64,000 bases of DNA from Hymenopus coronatus (GCA_030762935.1 CM060883.1:30932501-30996500); one strand, 5' to 3'. Shown: positions 33,702 through 46,814, counted from the first letter of the stretch. Numbers and translations are program-made. The notes: generated by a model not told the origin, from the letters alone.

Positions 33702-34081
33702 TTATAGGCAGGAAAAGTAGGCATTTCAACGTTTGAAAATCACTAACAGTGTCCTAACAATGAGCGAGTCATTCTTTATCGAAAGTAAAAATGATGCCAC
33801 CAGAAATTCCTCAATAAGTTTTAAATAGGCGAACTCATACAATTAGGTAACATTTACTTAAACTTGAACACATTATTGGTGTGTTTACATTATGAGGAGA
33901 AACCCGTCACAAGACGTCTAAACAATTATTAAAGATTAGTAAATCTCATTAAATTCAGTAACAGATAAACTAAAAACAATTTTCTTTCTGACTCTCACTA
34001 ACAAAAAAAAAAATTGCTTTATACATACAAAACAAGACAGAAAAATTATGTATATTATGTACTAAGAGAAAAGTATTAAAA
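33702..34081. other. Unassigned AT-rich DNA
   Basis: No feature recognised between the mariner right end and the next DLR. Confidence 0.4.
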
Positions 34082-34935
34082 TCTGATTGTTCCATTCACA
34101 TGACACTCTCTACATCTCTGTAACAAATTATTGTTAAAAATCTTGTTCTTCTATCTACTTCATGTCAATCGATATAAAAATTAGTAGAAATGCTTTCTTG
34201 TAAGAAGGGAAATAATGGAATATACTAGACTAAAACGATAGTCAAATCTTCTAAACGCCGGCTGCCATGAGGATGAAATACATTTCCTTGCATTGCCAGG
34301 AATTGACGAAGTTCTATACCAATGTGAAACGTTTATTTAAATATTTTATAACTGAAACCAATAACAAGGAATATCTATAAAATGGTCACTCTACGAAAAA
34401 ATGTATATGATATAAATTGTGCGTTTCAACGAAAGCTACATATTTTGTGAAGTAAGTTTCTGTCTATCTTTTACGGTTTACTAGCTTTGCAAAATCCAGC
34501 AAAATAAATCCGGAATAAAAAGGTCTTCAGATGCTATTCGCAGAAAATCCAAGATATGCATTTTATCTGTCGTGTAAATATATTTAATACACGGTATTTT
34601 AATCAAAATCGTTAAAGCCATTTGTGAGAAAATAAAACATTTCGAAAAATTTTCCATTTAAAGGGTAGTTTGGGGTGGTGGATTTTCCTCAAAATCTTCG
34701 TGTCGCATCCTTGAAAGATACTAAACTTATATACCAAATTTAGTATTTTACTGACTTTTCGTTCTTGTATTATCGTGTTCAAAACCACACAGGCACCCAA
34801 ACATGCATGGACTTTGTTCTAAAAATGCCTTTTTTGGATACGGTGACCCTAAAACGTTTATTCCGGTGAAATTTCGGAATCAAATTTTTGGGTGGAATGC
34901 AATACCTTCTCTATACACTGTGTACATAGAGAAAG
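34082..34935 (-). mobile_element. DLR repeat, near full length
   Basis: It runs from TCTGATTGTTCCATTCACAT to ACATAGAGAAAGC. It has GACACTCTCTACATCTC, ACCAAATTTAGT in place of the usual palindrome, and a lost CA tract. Confidence 0.85.
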
Positions 34936-35352
34936 CAAAAATATCAACAAAGGCAAAATAAAAACCTTTCCATAAGGCTTGGTAGATATCGAATATCATA
35001 CCTGTACTTTTTTTCTGAGTGGTCATCAATAAATTAAACTATTTTTTCATACATCCAAGGTCTCACAACATCATTGCTCAGAGGTATACAATCTCTCATG
35101 AGTATCAGGAACCCCGCAGAGTCCAACCCAATCCGAAGAACTCCCCGAGAGAAGCGATCCAGACGTTTGGCCCGATTTATCTTTAGTAGCATTAGAAGCA
35201 CCATGAGCGTGCCACAGCACAACAGCTGAAAGGGCCAGAACACAACCCACAAGGACACACACACACACACATACACCAACACATACGCAAAGACAAAAAC
35301 ACCCAGGCCCAAGGTGGAAAATTCCTGTGCGGTTTATCCAACAAAATCCTAA
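34936..35352. other. Unassigned GC-richer DNA with a CA tract
   Basis: Overlapping frames on the minus strand (65-114 codons) have no domain. A 19-base match to 59584-59602 (GAGTCCAACCCAATCCGAA) and similar flanking text suggest an old LINE or SINE piece shared by both places. A (CA)n tract lies at 35257-35271. Confidence 0.35.
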
Positions 35353-36163
35353 AATATCTATGTACTATGTGCAGAGTGTACAGAGACGGTATTGTATTGC
35401 ACCCAAAAATTCGATATCGAGATTTCAATGGAAAATACATGCTTTGGGTCCCCCTGAATCCAAAATAAGCATTTTCAGAAAAATGTGTGCGTGTTTGTGT
35501 GCGTATGTGTTTGTGTCTGTGGTCATCATAGCTCACAAAACGAAAAGACCGTTAAATACCAAACTTGGTGTTCGGTATCTTCCAAGAATGCGACACGAAG
35601 ATTTTCAAGAATATATGGAACATGTTTCGAAAATGTTGATTTTCTCAAAAGTGGCTCTAACGATTTTGATTAAAAGGTCGTATATTAAAGATATTTACCT
35701 GACAAATAAAATATATATCTTGAATTTTCTGGTAATCGCTCCTGAACTACTTTATTCTGAATGAATTTTAGGGAATTTTGTATAAGGTAAACCGGAAAAA
35801 AAGATGTAAATTTCGTTAAAACACACAATTTATGTTATAAGCAGTTTTTCCTGGAGTCGGCCGTTTTTAACATATTCCTTGTTTTTGGTTTCAGCTTTTA
35901 AATATTTATACTTTTCTCATACGGGAATTTGTCAACTCCTGTCCATACAAACAAAGGAACTTCAGTCGGATAGCAAGCAGCTTTTGACTATCACTTTAAC
36001 CCATAGTACTCCCTTATTTCGCTTTGACTTACAAGGAATCAAATAATAAGAACTATTTCTGCTAATTTCTTCTCAATTCGGATGAAGTAAATAGAAGCAT
36101 GAACTGCTGACAATAATTTGTTACAGAGATATAGAGAAAGACATGTGAATGGAACACATCAGA
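35353..36163 (+). mobile_element. DLR repeat, near full length
   Basis: It starts at CTAAAATATCTATGTACTATG with an eroded 5' end and continues with GTATTGTATTGCACCC. It has the GT-rich tract (35484-35519) and ACCAAACTTGGT, and ends AACACATCAGA. Confidence 0.85.
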
Positions 36164-37774
36164 TATATATAATGGAAGGGACTCGGTGAGACGAAGCACC
36201 CTCGTGAGGCATAAGCGAAGCGAGAGGAGACACCCGAGAGCCGGAACCAGGAGCGATAGAACAGCAATACCTAATCCCTACAGTTACCAGATTGATACGC
36301 CCTGTTAGTCGAATATTATTTATACCATGGTAGTGAAGCTGCACCCACAATACACAACAGGTTTGTGACTGTTTCCCGGTATGCGTCGGCCTCGACGGTC
36401 TCAGGTTCGAATCTCGCTTCCTGCAGAAGACTTGAATAGTTTCTGGGAATGCGGGATCAGCAGAGTATGAGCTTGTATCCTGGTAAACGATGTTAGCGGA
36501 GATATCTTTGGTGAAATGAGAAGCACAGCACTTAGTTTTCTCTATTTGCTTTACCGGCGAACCAATAAACTACACTTCATATCACAAAGTTTCTCATAAG
36601 TCCTGGTTGCAGCTACGAACTGACTGGTTTTATTTTTCTAACGGCTGACCTTTATTACTTCGGGGTCTCAAAACGCCCAAAAGAATCCGCTAAAATAATT
36701 TTGTACTACGCCCACGGATTTACAACACACTATTACTCCGGAGGTAATTTCGGAATCACTACCAATAGAATTTCGCGCAGCTCGCTAATTACCTCTCCGC
36801 CTCACCTTATTCCCATCACACGATTTGTCTGTTTAGCTTCTCATGTGCCCATTTTCCGTTATTTTGCACAAGTTCATCGGCCTTTCACCCTGCAGTAACG
36901 GGACTTAATTTAAACAAAGGTGTTTCCGCTTTTACCTTGGTGGGAGTTCCAGAGAGCACCCTTTTCTCTATGACACGCCGCACCGAAACACAATATCTGA
37001 CATTTTAATCTCTCAAACAGACCAACGCGACGAAGGATGAATAAAACGATTAATGTAACTTCCAGTCGTTTGGTGACCCAGGAAAATCCCAGAAAAAAGC
37101 CAAAAGCCAGAGTGAGAGATTATTGGGTATGTAATCTAGGATGCTCTGTATGCGAGTCGCACGCGTTACCGCGGTGCCCTCTCGCTTGGTGTATTCTGAT
37201 TTACGCTTGAGAAGCCACATTTTCCTATTTTGTGATAAAACTGTCTGATAAATACAATTAGTTTTCCAACAAAATATTTGATGAACCAGAAATGCACGTC
37301 CAACTGGAAAGTAAAACAAACCTCTGACATGTGCGGAATGATTGAAAAATAAAACAATGAATGACTGACGACGTCCACCATCTGCCAGGAAGCCACATGG
37401 AAACAAAAACCTTCCGGAATCCATTCAGTTTGTTGAAAGCCGCGGACATAAATAAAATATTATTTTTTTGTGGGGGTGGATGGACATGGATATCGTTTAT
37501 AAGCCGGTACGAAACCGCTGTCGATAATACAGCGCGCTGTTTCAGTGATGTATGGAATAGGATGCATGCAGCTTTTGTTTTTGTTTTCCACGGCCGACCT
37601 CTGCGTTTTTTGCGTTTAGCACCGCTCAGATGAAGGAAAGGTTAGAGCGCTAAGTGCAACACTGTAAGGTAGTGATAATGGCAAGGCTGCGGAATAGGGT
37701 GGTCAAAATGAAGAGACTCAATACTTGGTCTGGGATGTGTAAACAAGGGTTATGTGGAAAAATTGATAAAAAAA
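36164..37774. other. Unassigned, non-repetitive-looking DNA
   Basis: About 1.6 kb. A tRNA-like stretch near 36362-36425 (CCTCGACGGTCTCAGGTTCG) may be a SINE head. Frames of 63-124 codons occur on both strands (for example 37050-37424 minus) with no known domain. This is one of few stretches that could hold host sequence. Confidence 0.35.
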
Positions 37775-38603
37775 ATCCATTCCATTCACATGACTTTCTC
37801 TACATCTCTGCAACAAATTATTGTTAAAAAGCTTATGCTTCTATTTGCTTCATGCTAATCGAAAAAAAATTAGCAGAAATATTCTTATTACTTGCTTCTT
37901 GGAAGTAGAAGCGACATAAGGGAGTACCATAGATTAAAGTGAAAGTCAAAAGCTGGTTGCTATGTGACTGAAGTTCCTTTGTTTGTATGGAAAGGAGTTG
38001 ACAAATTCCTGTATGAGAAAAGTATTCGTTTTTTAAAGCCGAAACTAATAACATGGAATATCTCGAAAACGGTAAACTCCACGAAAAAAATGTATATGAC
38101 ATAAATTGTAGATTCTAACGAGATCTATGTTTTGTGTAGTAAGTTTTCATCTATCTCTTACGGTTTACTAGTTATGCAAACTTCTGTAAAATTCATCCAG
38201 AATAAACAGGTCTTTAGAAGCTATTCCCAGAAAATTCAAGATATAAATTTTATTTGCCAAGGAAACTGCTTTAATATATGGTATTTTAATCAAGATCAGT
38301 AGAGCCATTTTTAAGAAAAACAAAATTTCCGAAAAATTTTCCATATAAAGGGTAGTTAGTGGTGGGGGGATTTTCTTGAAAATATTTGTCACATCCTTGG
38401 AAGATACCGAACTTAAATACCAAGTTTGGTATTTAACCGTCTTTTCGTTTTTGAGTTACGTTATCCACGGACACACACAGATAGTCAGGCGCACACATTG
38501 ACCTTTTTCTAAAAATGCTGTTTTTTAATTCAGGGGGTCCTAAAACATGTATTTCCGATGGAATCTCGGTATCGACTTTTGGGTGGAATACAATACCTTC
38601 TCT
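37775..38603 (-). mobile_element. DLR repeat, split by a SINE
   Basis: It runs from CCATTCCATTCACATGACTT through ACCAAGTTTGGT and GACTTTTGGGTGGAATAC to CTTCTCT, where an S4 SINE enters. The last 45 bp of the element follow at 38868-38912. Confidence 0.88.
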
Positions 38604-38867
38604 GCCCGCCTGGGTAAAGTGCTGGTAGCTTGTCTGCATCAGATTCAAAAGGTCGTGAGTTCTAATCTCGCTTAGGGGGAGTTACCCGGATAAGATTTTT
38701 TTTTTTTGGGGGGGGGGTTTCCATTATCCTGAGAAGATGATTGTAGAGTAACTTTAAGCTCCATAGACCCGAGATCATTTGAGCATCATTTCACCAATTT
38801 CATTCATCGTCCGATATGACCAACTAGGTTAAAGGACGTTAAGCTTAAAAAAAACAAAACAAAAATA
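38604..38867 (+). mobile_element. tRNA-derived SINE, family S4
   Basis: The head is GGTAAAGTGCTGGTAGCTTG with B box GAGTTCTAATCTC; the body CCGAGATCATTTGAGCATC and an A-rich tail follow. A 7 bp duplication CTTCTCT lies at 38597-38603 and 38868-38874. It sits inside the 5' hairpin of a DLR. A T/G run (38698-38719) is a local expansion. Confidence 0.88.
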
Positions 38868-38912
38868 CTTCTCTATCAATATACACATAATACATACGAT
38901 TTTATGGAAAGT
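38868..38912 (-). mobile_element. DLR repeat, 5' terminal remainder
   Basis: CTTCTCTATCAATATACACA to ATGGAAAGT is the 5' hairpin region displaced by the SINE at 38604. Confidence 0.75.
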
Positions 38913-38967
38913 AAAAACACGTTTTTAAGTTCTGTACCATATACAGTATTGGCTTTAGTTCTAGTCA

Positions 38968-39868
38968 CTTTTTTTGTTAAAGTAACTTTCAAATTTGAAT
39001 ATTGCCTTTAGCTCTTATTCAGGATGATTCTTGTCTAATATTTGCAGCTAGGAATTATAATCATTATACAGTATTGAGCCTTTTACCATAAATTGGAGCT
39101 AATTTGGTTCTTAATGGATTACCTAGGCTCAGCTTTGGAAAATACATTATTTTATAAATATAGATATATATTATTGTAAGAAATGTACGCGAGAGCGATC
39201 GCATACATGGACAGGGTTATCACGTTATTTTATTTAATATTCATGTTGAAGATCTGAATTGTTGCTGTCATATTACATAAAAGAGCTCAAATTTTGAAAA
39301 CCCTAGTAATTTTATTATTATGACATTTAAATACCATGAACAACACCATAGACTTAAAAATACACATTTCCCCAATTTTGAGCTTCCCTATTACATATGT
39401 TTGAGTACTAATGTGTAAAGTTTCATTCTGTAGTCACGATAACGTGAAAAATGTATTTGGAAATTACATTTTTATGTTATACTGTATCCAATATGAAATA
39501 TAATGAATTATTACTCTCATATAATAGGGAGAGTCCAAAATTGGGGAAATCTGGTATTTTTATGATTATGATATTCATGGTGTTCATTCAATTTTCATAA
39601 TCCCAAAAGTAATAGTTTTCTTCAGATGTGGAGCTCCTCTACGTTTGCACACTGGATGAAATATAAAATATATATATGTGTATATTTATAAAATTATATA
39701 TTTTCCAAAGTTGGGCCAAAGTAACATATTAACTCCAGTGTATGGTAAAATGTTCAATACTGTATTATGGAAACACTTCCTGAATATAATTTATTAGATA
39801 AGAATGACTCTGAATGAGATTTGAATACAATATTCAAATTTGAAAGTTAATTTAACAAAAAAAAAAAA
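38968..39868. repeat. ~900 bp foldback (long inverted repeat)
   Basis: The outer arms begin TTTTTTTGTTAAAGTAACTT on the left and end AAGTTAATTTAACAAAAAAA on the right. Paired landmarks continue inward: CAAATTTGAATATTG, TACAGTATTGA, TTTTACCATA, TTTGGAAAATA, TATAAATATA, then TTTCCCCAATTTTG with CCCTATTA. Arms of about 340 bp flank a core of about 190 bp. Divergence is perhaps 20-30 percent by eye. There is no reading frame. It could be a foldback/MITE-type DNA element. Confidence 0.7.
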
Positions 39869-39874
39869 AGTTCA

Positions 39875-40165
39875 GAATTCATGCATCTACTGTATATAAT
39901 TCCGCCTCGAAAATACGATGTCAAAATTTCACCGGAAATATAGGTTTTAAAACCTCTCAACCCCAAAAACGAACATTTAAGAAAACGAACTGCGTGTGTC
40001 TGTGAACCGAATAGTTGACTTTCAGCATCGTCCGAGGTTGCTGCAAGAAGATTTTTAAGAAAATTCGTCATCCCAAACTATCCTGTACAATGAACGTTTG
40101 ATTTTCTTAAGAATGATACTAAAAGATTTTGAGTAAAATATATAAGATCTAGATATCCAGAATTA
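39875..40165 (+). mobile_element. DLR repeat, diverged 5' portion
   Basis: AATTCCGCCTCGAAAATACG, ATTTCACCGGAAATATAGG, CTGCGTGTGTCTGTGAACCG and AAGAAAATTCGTCATCCCAA follow the DLR order with strong divergence. It stops near TATAAGATCTAGATATCC. Confidence 0.6.
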
Positions 40166-40195
40166 TATGGAAATAAATCACACAATATGATCACT

Positions 40196-40310
40196 ACTTT
40201 CTCTACCACGTACTTAGTACAGAGCAGCAGAAGGTAGGTATTTCATTCCACCCAAAAATTCGATACTGAGATTTCACTAGAAATACACTTTTTAGGGTTC
40301 TTTAGTTAAA
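40196..40310 (+). mobile_element. DLR repeat, 5' terminal fragment
   Basis: ACTTTCTCTACCACGTACTT with a partly decayed hairpin, then CACCCAAAAATTCGATACTG. It stops at TAGGGTTCTTTAG. Confidence 0.75.
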
Positions 40311-40369
40311 ACAAAATGTTAGCAGAAATATTTTATTACCTTCCTTTGCATGACCAGCATGGAAAATAT

Positions 40370-41172
40370 ATGAGATGTCCCATTCATATTACTTTTTCTA
40401 TTTGTTCTGCAAACTAACTATTCTTACAAAAGAAATTCTTCTATTTACTTCATGAGATAAACATTAACAGAAATTGTCTTATTACTTAGTTACTAATAAG
40501 TAGAAGAGAGCTAAGGGAATACAAAAGCTAAAGCGATATTCAAATATTTTAAAAGCTGTCGCTATGCGATTAACTTTGAAATTGAACCTCTTTGCATGGC
40601 CAGAAGTAAAACAAAAGAAAACTGATGACTGTTTGAGAAAAGAATACCTTTTTTAAAAAATTAAATCGCTAACAAAGGATTTCTGGAAATGTTAATTTTA
40701 CAAATTTTACACATGTATATTGTGTGTTTTAACGAGCGCTACATGTTTTGTGTAGTTAGGTTTGGTCCATGGTGGTAGTGTTTAACACCCGCTTTTACTG
40801 CAATGGCACCGCAGGCGATGACACTGATTATACACGAAGATGGAGCCCCGGTGGAATGTGATGGCGGGGGAAACCGGAGAACCCGGAGAAAACCCGCCCC
40901 TGCACCGCTTTGTCCACCACAAATCCGGGATCGAACCCAGGCCGTCTAGGTGAGAGGCGAATGGTGGTTTGGTCCATCTCTACGGTTTACCAGCTATGCA
41001 AAAATCATTATAAATGAAGAGGACAAAAGGACTATTTCCAGTAAATTCAAGATATATGTAGATATTATTTGTCATGTAAATATCTTTAATATACGGTACC
41101 TATTTAAATCAAAATCCTTAGATCCATTTTTGAGAAAATCAAACTTTTGGAAAATATTCTGATGTAAAGGCT
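40370..41172 (-). mobile_element. DLR repeat, subfamily B, split by a SINE
   Basis: It starts TGAGATGTCCCATTCATATT and carries the B-type internal block. It is interrupted at 40771-40965 by an S3 SINE and resumes with TCTCTACGGTTTACCAGC. At about 41172 the sequence switches to a plus-oriented DLR. Confidence 0.8.
40771..40965 (-). mobile_element. SINE family S3 with perfect target duplication
   Basis: The body matches 4358-4604, but the tRNA head is truncated after GCCTAGACGGCCTGGGTTCG on the minus strand. A perfect 12 bp duplication GGTTTGGTCCAT flanks it at 40759-40770 and 40966-40977, so the 5' truncation happened at insertion. Confidence 0.92.
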
Positions 41173-41241
41173 AACCATCCCCTTAATGGAAAATTTTCGA
41201 AATGCTACCAATGATTTTGATTAAAATGCTAAAGACATTTA
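41173..41241 (+). mobile_element. DLR repeat fragment left of the LINE insertion
   Basis: ATCCCCTTAATGGAAAATTT, ATGATTTTGATTAAAATGC and AAAGACATTTA match the middle of a plus-oriented DLR. It continues at 43589. Confidence 0.75.
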
Positions 41242-42963
<1,722 letters not shown>

Positions 42964-43588
42964 CTGGCTGGAGTTAAGGCCATAAGGCCTTCTCGTCCAC
43001 TCTACCAGACAATATATTAAATTCAGCACAGCAATGATGCAATGAATAAAGGAATAAAGAAGAAAAATACAGTTCTGTACAACTTAATAAAAACGTGTGA
43101 CAAGTATACTGAAATGAAAAGAAAAAAACTGTAAACAAAATTATTTTAAGTGAAATATTCATGTAGATTGAAACACATATTAATCATATTTACAATTGAA
43201 ACGATTATTACTTGCCAGCACATAGAATATTAATAATAATAAATGAAAGTAGTGATATATTTATCATATTAATACAGCAGCAGATTAGGTTTGATTACAA
43301 ATGTATGTCCTAACTATCTGCTTGAACAGTATAACGTTCCGGCAGTCCCTTACGTCTTCAGGGAGGGAATTCCAAAGACGAGCTAATTCTATTGTAAATG
43401 ATGATGAATAGAAGGTTGTATGATGAGCAGGTAGAGCAAGAAGGAAAGAGTGTCGAGAGCGAGTTTCTCGATTATGACAGTCAGAAAGATATTTGAAGCG
43501 AACATTTAGATAGTTTGAAATGCGAGAATGAAGAAGTTGATATAGAAATGATAAAGAATATAATTTCTTCTATCCCTAAGCTGGAGTC
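42964..43588 (-). mobile_element. LINE 3' end (5'-truncated), source of the TATC array
   Basis: On the minus strand the C-terminal frame reads SSFTIELARLWNSLPEDVRD, then CRNVILFKQIVRTYICNQT, stop, a typical end of Jockey/CR1/L2-like ORF2 proteins. A 3' UTR follows, ending GGCCTTATGGCCTTAACTCC and AGCCAGGA, then TAGA repeats passing into TAAA at the far end. A candidate target duplication CATTTA lies at 41236-41241 and 43589-43594, inside a DLR. Confidence 0.75.
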
Positions 43589-43650
43589 ATTTAAGTGTTA
43601 CACGACAAATAGAATCTATATTTTGAATTTTTGGAAATAGTATTTTTTAT
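43589..43650 (+). mobile_element. DLR repeat fragment right of the LINE insertion
   Basis: CACGACAAATAGAATCTATA, TTTTGAATTTTTGGAAATAG continues the DLR broken at 41241. Confidence 0.75.
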
Positions 43651-43651
43651 C

Positions 43652-43786
43652 CTCTTCGTTTCTTTACTTCCGTTCCGAAGGAAGTTACGTTAAGTATTCT
43701 TACGCCCGAAAAAAATCCTTCGCCCTCCACCGAGTTTGAACTCATCTTGGGAACTAAAGATATGACTAGACCACGGAGAACGACAT
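43652..43786 (-). mobile_element. SINE family S1 fragment
   Basis: CTTCCGTTCCGAAGGAAG, TTACGCCCGAAAAAAATCC and CCACCGAGTTTGAACTC match the head and proximal body of S1 reversed. The tail half is missing. Confidence 0.75.
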
Positions 43787-44015
43787 ACCACTGTAGTCAA
43801 AAAGGTTCCGGGATTTATAAATAATACCTAAGTAAGTTAACTTACTTTTATTTAAACAACGTTTCCTTCAAAATAGTTCACTCAGCTATGATATACTTTT
43901 GTTAACACGTGTAAAGAGTCTGGAAGCATTCCTGGAAACTGTTGCTTGAAACCTTCTCAACATTCTTGTCACATCAGCAGTCATTTTTTTAGCGCTTTCA
44001 AATCGACAGAAAATC
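43787..44015 (-). pseudogene. Possible mariner-type 3' end remnant
   Basis: GTCAAAAAGGTTCCGGGA resembles a mariner terminal repeat. The minus strand gives short, broken protein text compatible with a transposase C terminus. An 18 bp perfect palindrome AAGTAAGTTAACTTACTT lies at 43832-43849. The evidence is weak and the frames are broken. Confidence 0.35.
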
Positions 44016-44019
44016 GTTT

Positions 44020-44190
44020 ATGCTAGGCATAAATCTGAAATTGTTCTCGGGTTTCCAACCAGGTGGTGAAAGATTCAAATTTCAGTTTCCCTGAAGAGAA
44101 GACAAATTGAAACGTCTGAGTTTTAATCTTTCATGACCTGGCTGGAAGCCCAAGAACAATTTCAGGCAAATATTCGCCAGGAAAATCTTA
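44020..44190. repeat. Inverted repeat hairpin (~60 bp arms)
   Basis: The left arm has CTGAAATTGTTCTCGGGTTT, CCAACCAGG and GAAAGATTCAAA. The right arm is its inverse with TTTAATCTTTCATGACCTGG and CTGGAAGCCCAAGAACAATT. The loop contains CCTGAAGAGAAGAC. No coding capacity; it could be a MITE or hairpin element. Confidence 0.75.
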
Positions 44191-44207
44191 ATCCATATTT
44201 TAGCTAT

Positions 44208-45026
44208 AGATCTCTCTAGCTTTCTCTTGCTGCTCTATAAGACTATTCTTCTTTCTACACAATGCTATTCGAGATAAACATTAGTATAATGTTAGTTCCT
44301 TATAAGTAGAAGGGAACCAAAGGAATGCGCTATGCTAAAGTGATAGTCAAATGTTTTAAGTAATCTTAATGCGATTGTCATTGCAAATCGCTTCTTTGCT
44401 TGGTCAGGAGTAGAACAAAGGGAAAATGGACACTTCCGTCCGAGAAAAATATAAGTACTTTATAGCTAAAACCTAACAAGGAATATCTCGGAAACGGTTA
44501 CCTTCACGAAAAAAACGTAAACGATATAAATTGTGTGTTTTGACAAGAGCTAAATTTTTTGTTTGGTAGGTTTTTGTGTACCTCTTACGGTTTAGCAGTT
44601 AAGCAAAGTTCGGCAAAATTCATCGAGAATCAAGAGGTCCTCAGAGGCTATTCCCAGAAAATTCAAGATATACATTTTATTTGTGATGTAAACATATATA
44701 GGATTTTAATCAAAATCGTTAGAGCCATTTTTGAGAGAATCAAAATTTTCCATATAAAGGGTAGTTTGTGGTGGGGGGATTTTATTGAAAATCTTCGTGT
44801 CACATCTTGAAAAATACCAAACCTAAATACCAAATTTGGTATTTAACAGTCTTTTCGCTTTTGAGCTATGCTGTCCACAGACACATACGGACCTTTTTCT
44901 AAAAAAATCGGACTCAGGGGACCCCAAAACATATATTTCCAGTGAAATCTCGACATCATATTTTTGGGTGGAATATAATACCTTCTCTATCCCTATGTAC
45001 ATTGTACATACGGGGCTAGAGAAAGT
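44208..45026 (-). mobile_element. DLR repeat, subfamily B, near full length
   Basis: It contains the B block ACAAAGGGAAAATGGACACT, ACCAAATTTGGT, and a 5' hairpin CTATCCCTATGTACATTGTA whose other arm reads CATACGGGGCTAGAGAAAGT. It is the best view of the B-type hairpin. Confidence 0.88.
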
Positions 45027-46650
45027 AGTAATATCTATGTAAGAACAAAACATAAAATTTTACATTTGTACATAATTTTGAATCCCACATTCTGAATAAG
45101 AAAACATCAACAATCCACAAAGACAAAAGACGGTTGCCAGACAACTCAACAATACCTACCTATCGTCATGACATTTTTACGGAAGTGACTCATGAATAAA
45201 CCTAACATCTATGACAGAAATAAGCCACATTGCATTATTCGTTTCGGTGAATTTTAAATGTATGGAATTTGATATCAGTAAGTATAACATTTTGTCCGCT
45301 TACTAAAAGCATGTCATAAATGAAGCATTAATTTCAGGGTCTAATGTGTTTTGAACGGCTGTGCCTTACGTCTCTCATTTGTTTACATACATCATGCAAC
45401 GGGCAGTTTCTGTATTTACAATTCGCATTACTACTGACCGGCATTCACGTGACTCACAATGAGGAATGAGGGACCGATTCAGTCGCAAACTTTCCTTACA
45501 TATTGAGCTGCCTCTAAGTATGCGGAATGAGCAGATATTCATTTGGGGAATTTGCCAATGCTGTGTGAGCCTATTTCAGCGGCGATTTATAAATCATCAT
45601 CTCCTCAAAAGACGAACGTTAATAGCAGTGTTTCAAAGGATTTGAGACTCGAGTTCTTTCAATTTCCGACTGAAAGATTTTTCAACTGTTGAGGTTTACA
45701 TTTAATTTCTTACCTTTATAAGAGCAATGAGGGCAAGTTTTTGTTTAAAAATGGAAGTGCAAACACTCGCATGTTGATTTGAATTACGTATTTGTTCAAT
45801 AAAATCAAATTTAAATAAAACATAATGTTATTACGTTCAACAGTTTAAAGTTAAACCATAAATGCAGGGCACGGTAGAGGCTGACAGAGGGCAGAGGAGG
45901 GTCAACCGTGTGACCTGTTGCGTAAACAACCGAACGTTTGAGAGAGGCAATAATAACCATCCAGAAACACTGAAATTGTCCTCATGAATATAACTTTAGA
46001 AAATAGCGAAAAAATCGCAAATACTGGGTTATCACATCGTCCTCAAATGCTGTTACAAATATTTGCGCTTATTCACCTCTCACTCTGATGTCTGTGTGTA
46101 TATTATACCGGCTGGAAGGGGACTTATTACATTCCTCCTAAAATGAGCTTCATTGAAGCATTACAAACAAAAAAGTCTAATGGCATTTTGTTTTTTGATC
46201 AGCCGATTTCGAAAAAATAAATGGTTTTTGTTCCAAATTGGATACGTAATTCCACAAGAATGTACGAAGATAATAGTTTGTTACTTATAAGATGCGCAGA
46301 GTAACGTATTTCTGAAATTAGTTTCGGTAGTAATTATAGGACATCACACAGAGTTCCGAAATAATTTATCACTTAAAAGAATTAAAGGAATATTCAAGTA
46401 GCTTTTTCAGACGTGAAGTAACTGGGCAACGTTGCGTTGAGGTTGCTCAGAGATCTGAACCGGCTTCTGGATAAACATGTTGGTCGCTTGCAAACACGAT
46501 GCAGGGTGGGGGTTAACGAGTGCAACTGGCATTCTGATTGGCCTACACTACTGTGATACCAGCAGTGAGGCGTGTTTGTTTATGTGTCAACTAGTGCAAG
46601 TGACACCCACACAACCTGCTGCGTTGCTAGCATGTCTGTCTCTTGTTTTC
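45027..46650. other. Unassigned DNA
   Basis: About 1.6 kb with no repeat recognised. Frames of 61-78 codons at 46477-46808 have no domain. It may include host or old repeat sequence. Confidence 0.4.
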
Positions 46651-46814
46651 GAAAGGAACTAAATTATCTCGATAGGAAATGGTCAGAGACAAATATATAT
46701 ATAAATGAAAACAACATTTTTTCTTCTTTATTTCTCAACATAATCTGCAGAAAGCAAATAAATTTGTCATACTGGTGTTCTAATTTAATTATTAAACCAT
46801 CTCTGTAGTGCGAT

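Noticed and set aside
37050..37424. A 124-codon minus-strand gene
   Set aside because: No recognisable domain, overlapping competing frames on both strands, and no repeat or family match by eye.
43832..43849. 18 bp perfect palindrome as an operator
   Set aside because: It is AT-rich, solitary and within degraded transposon-like text; nothing supports a regulatory role.
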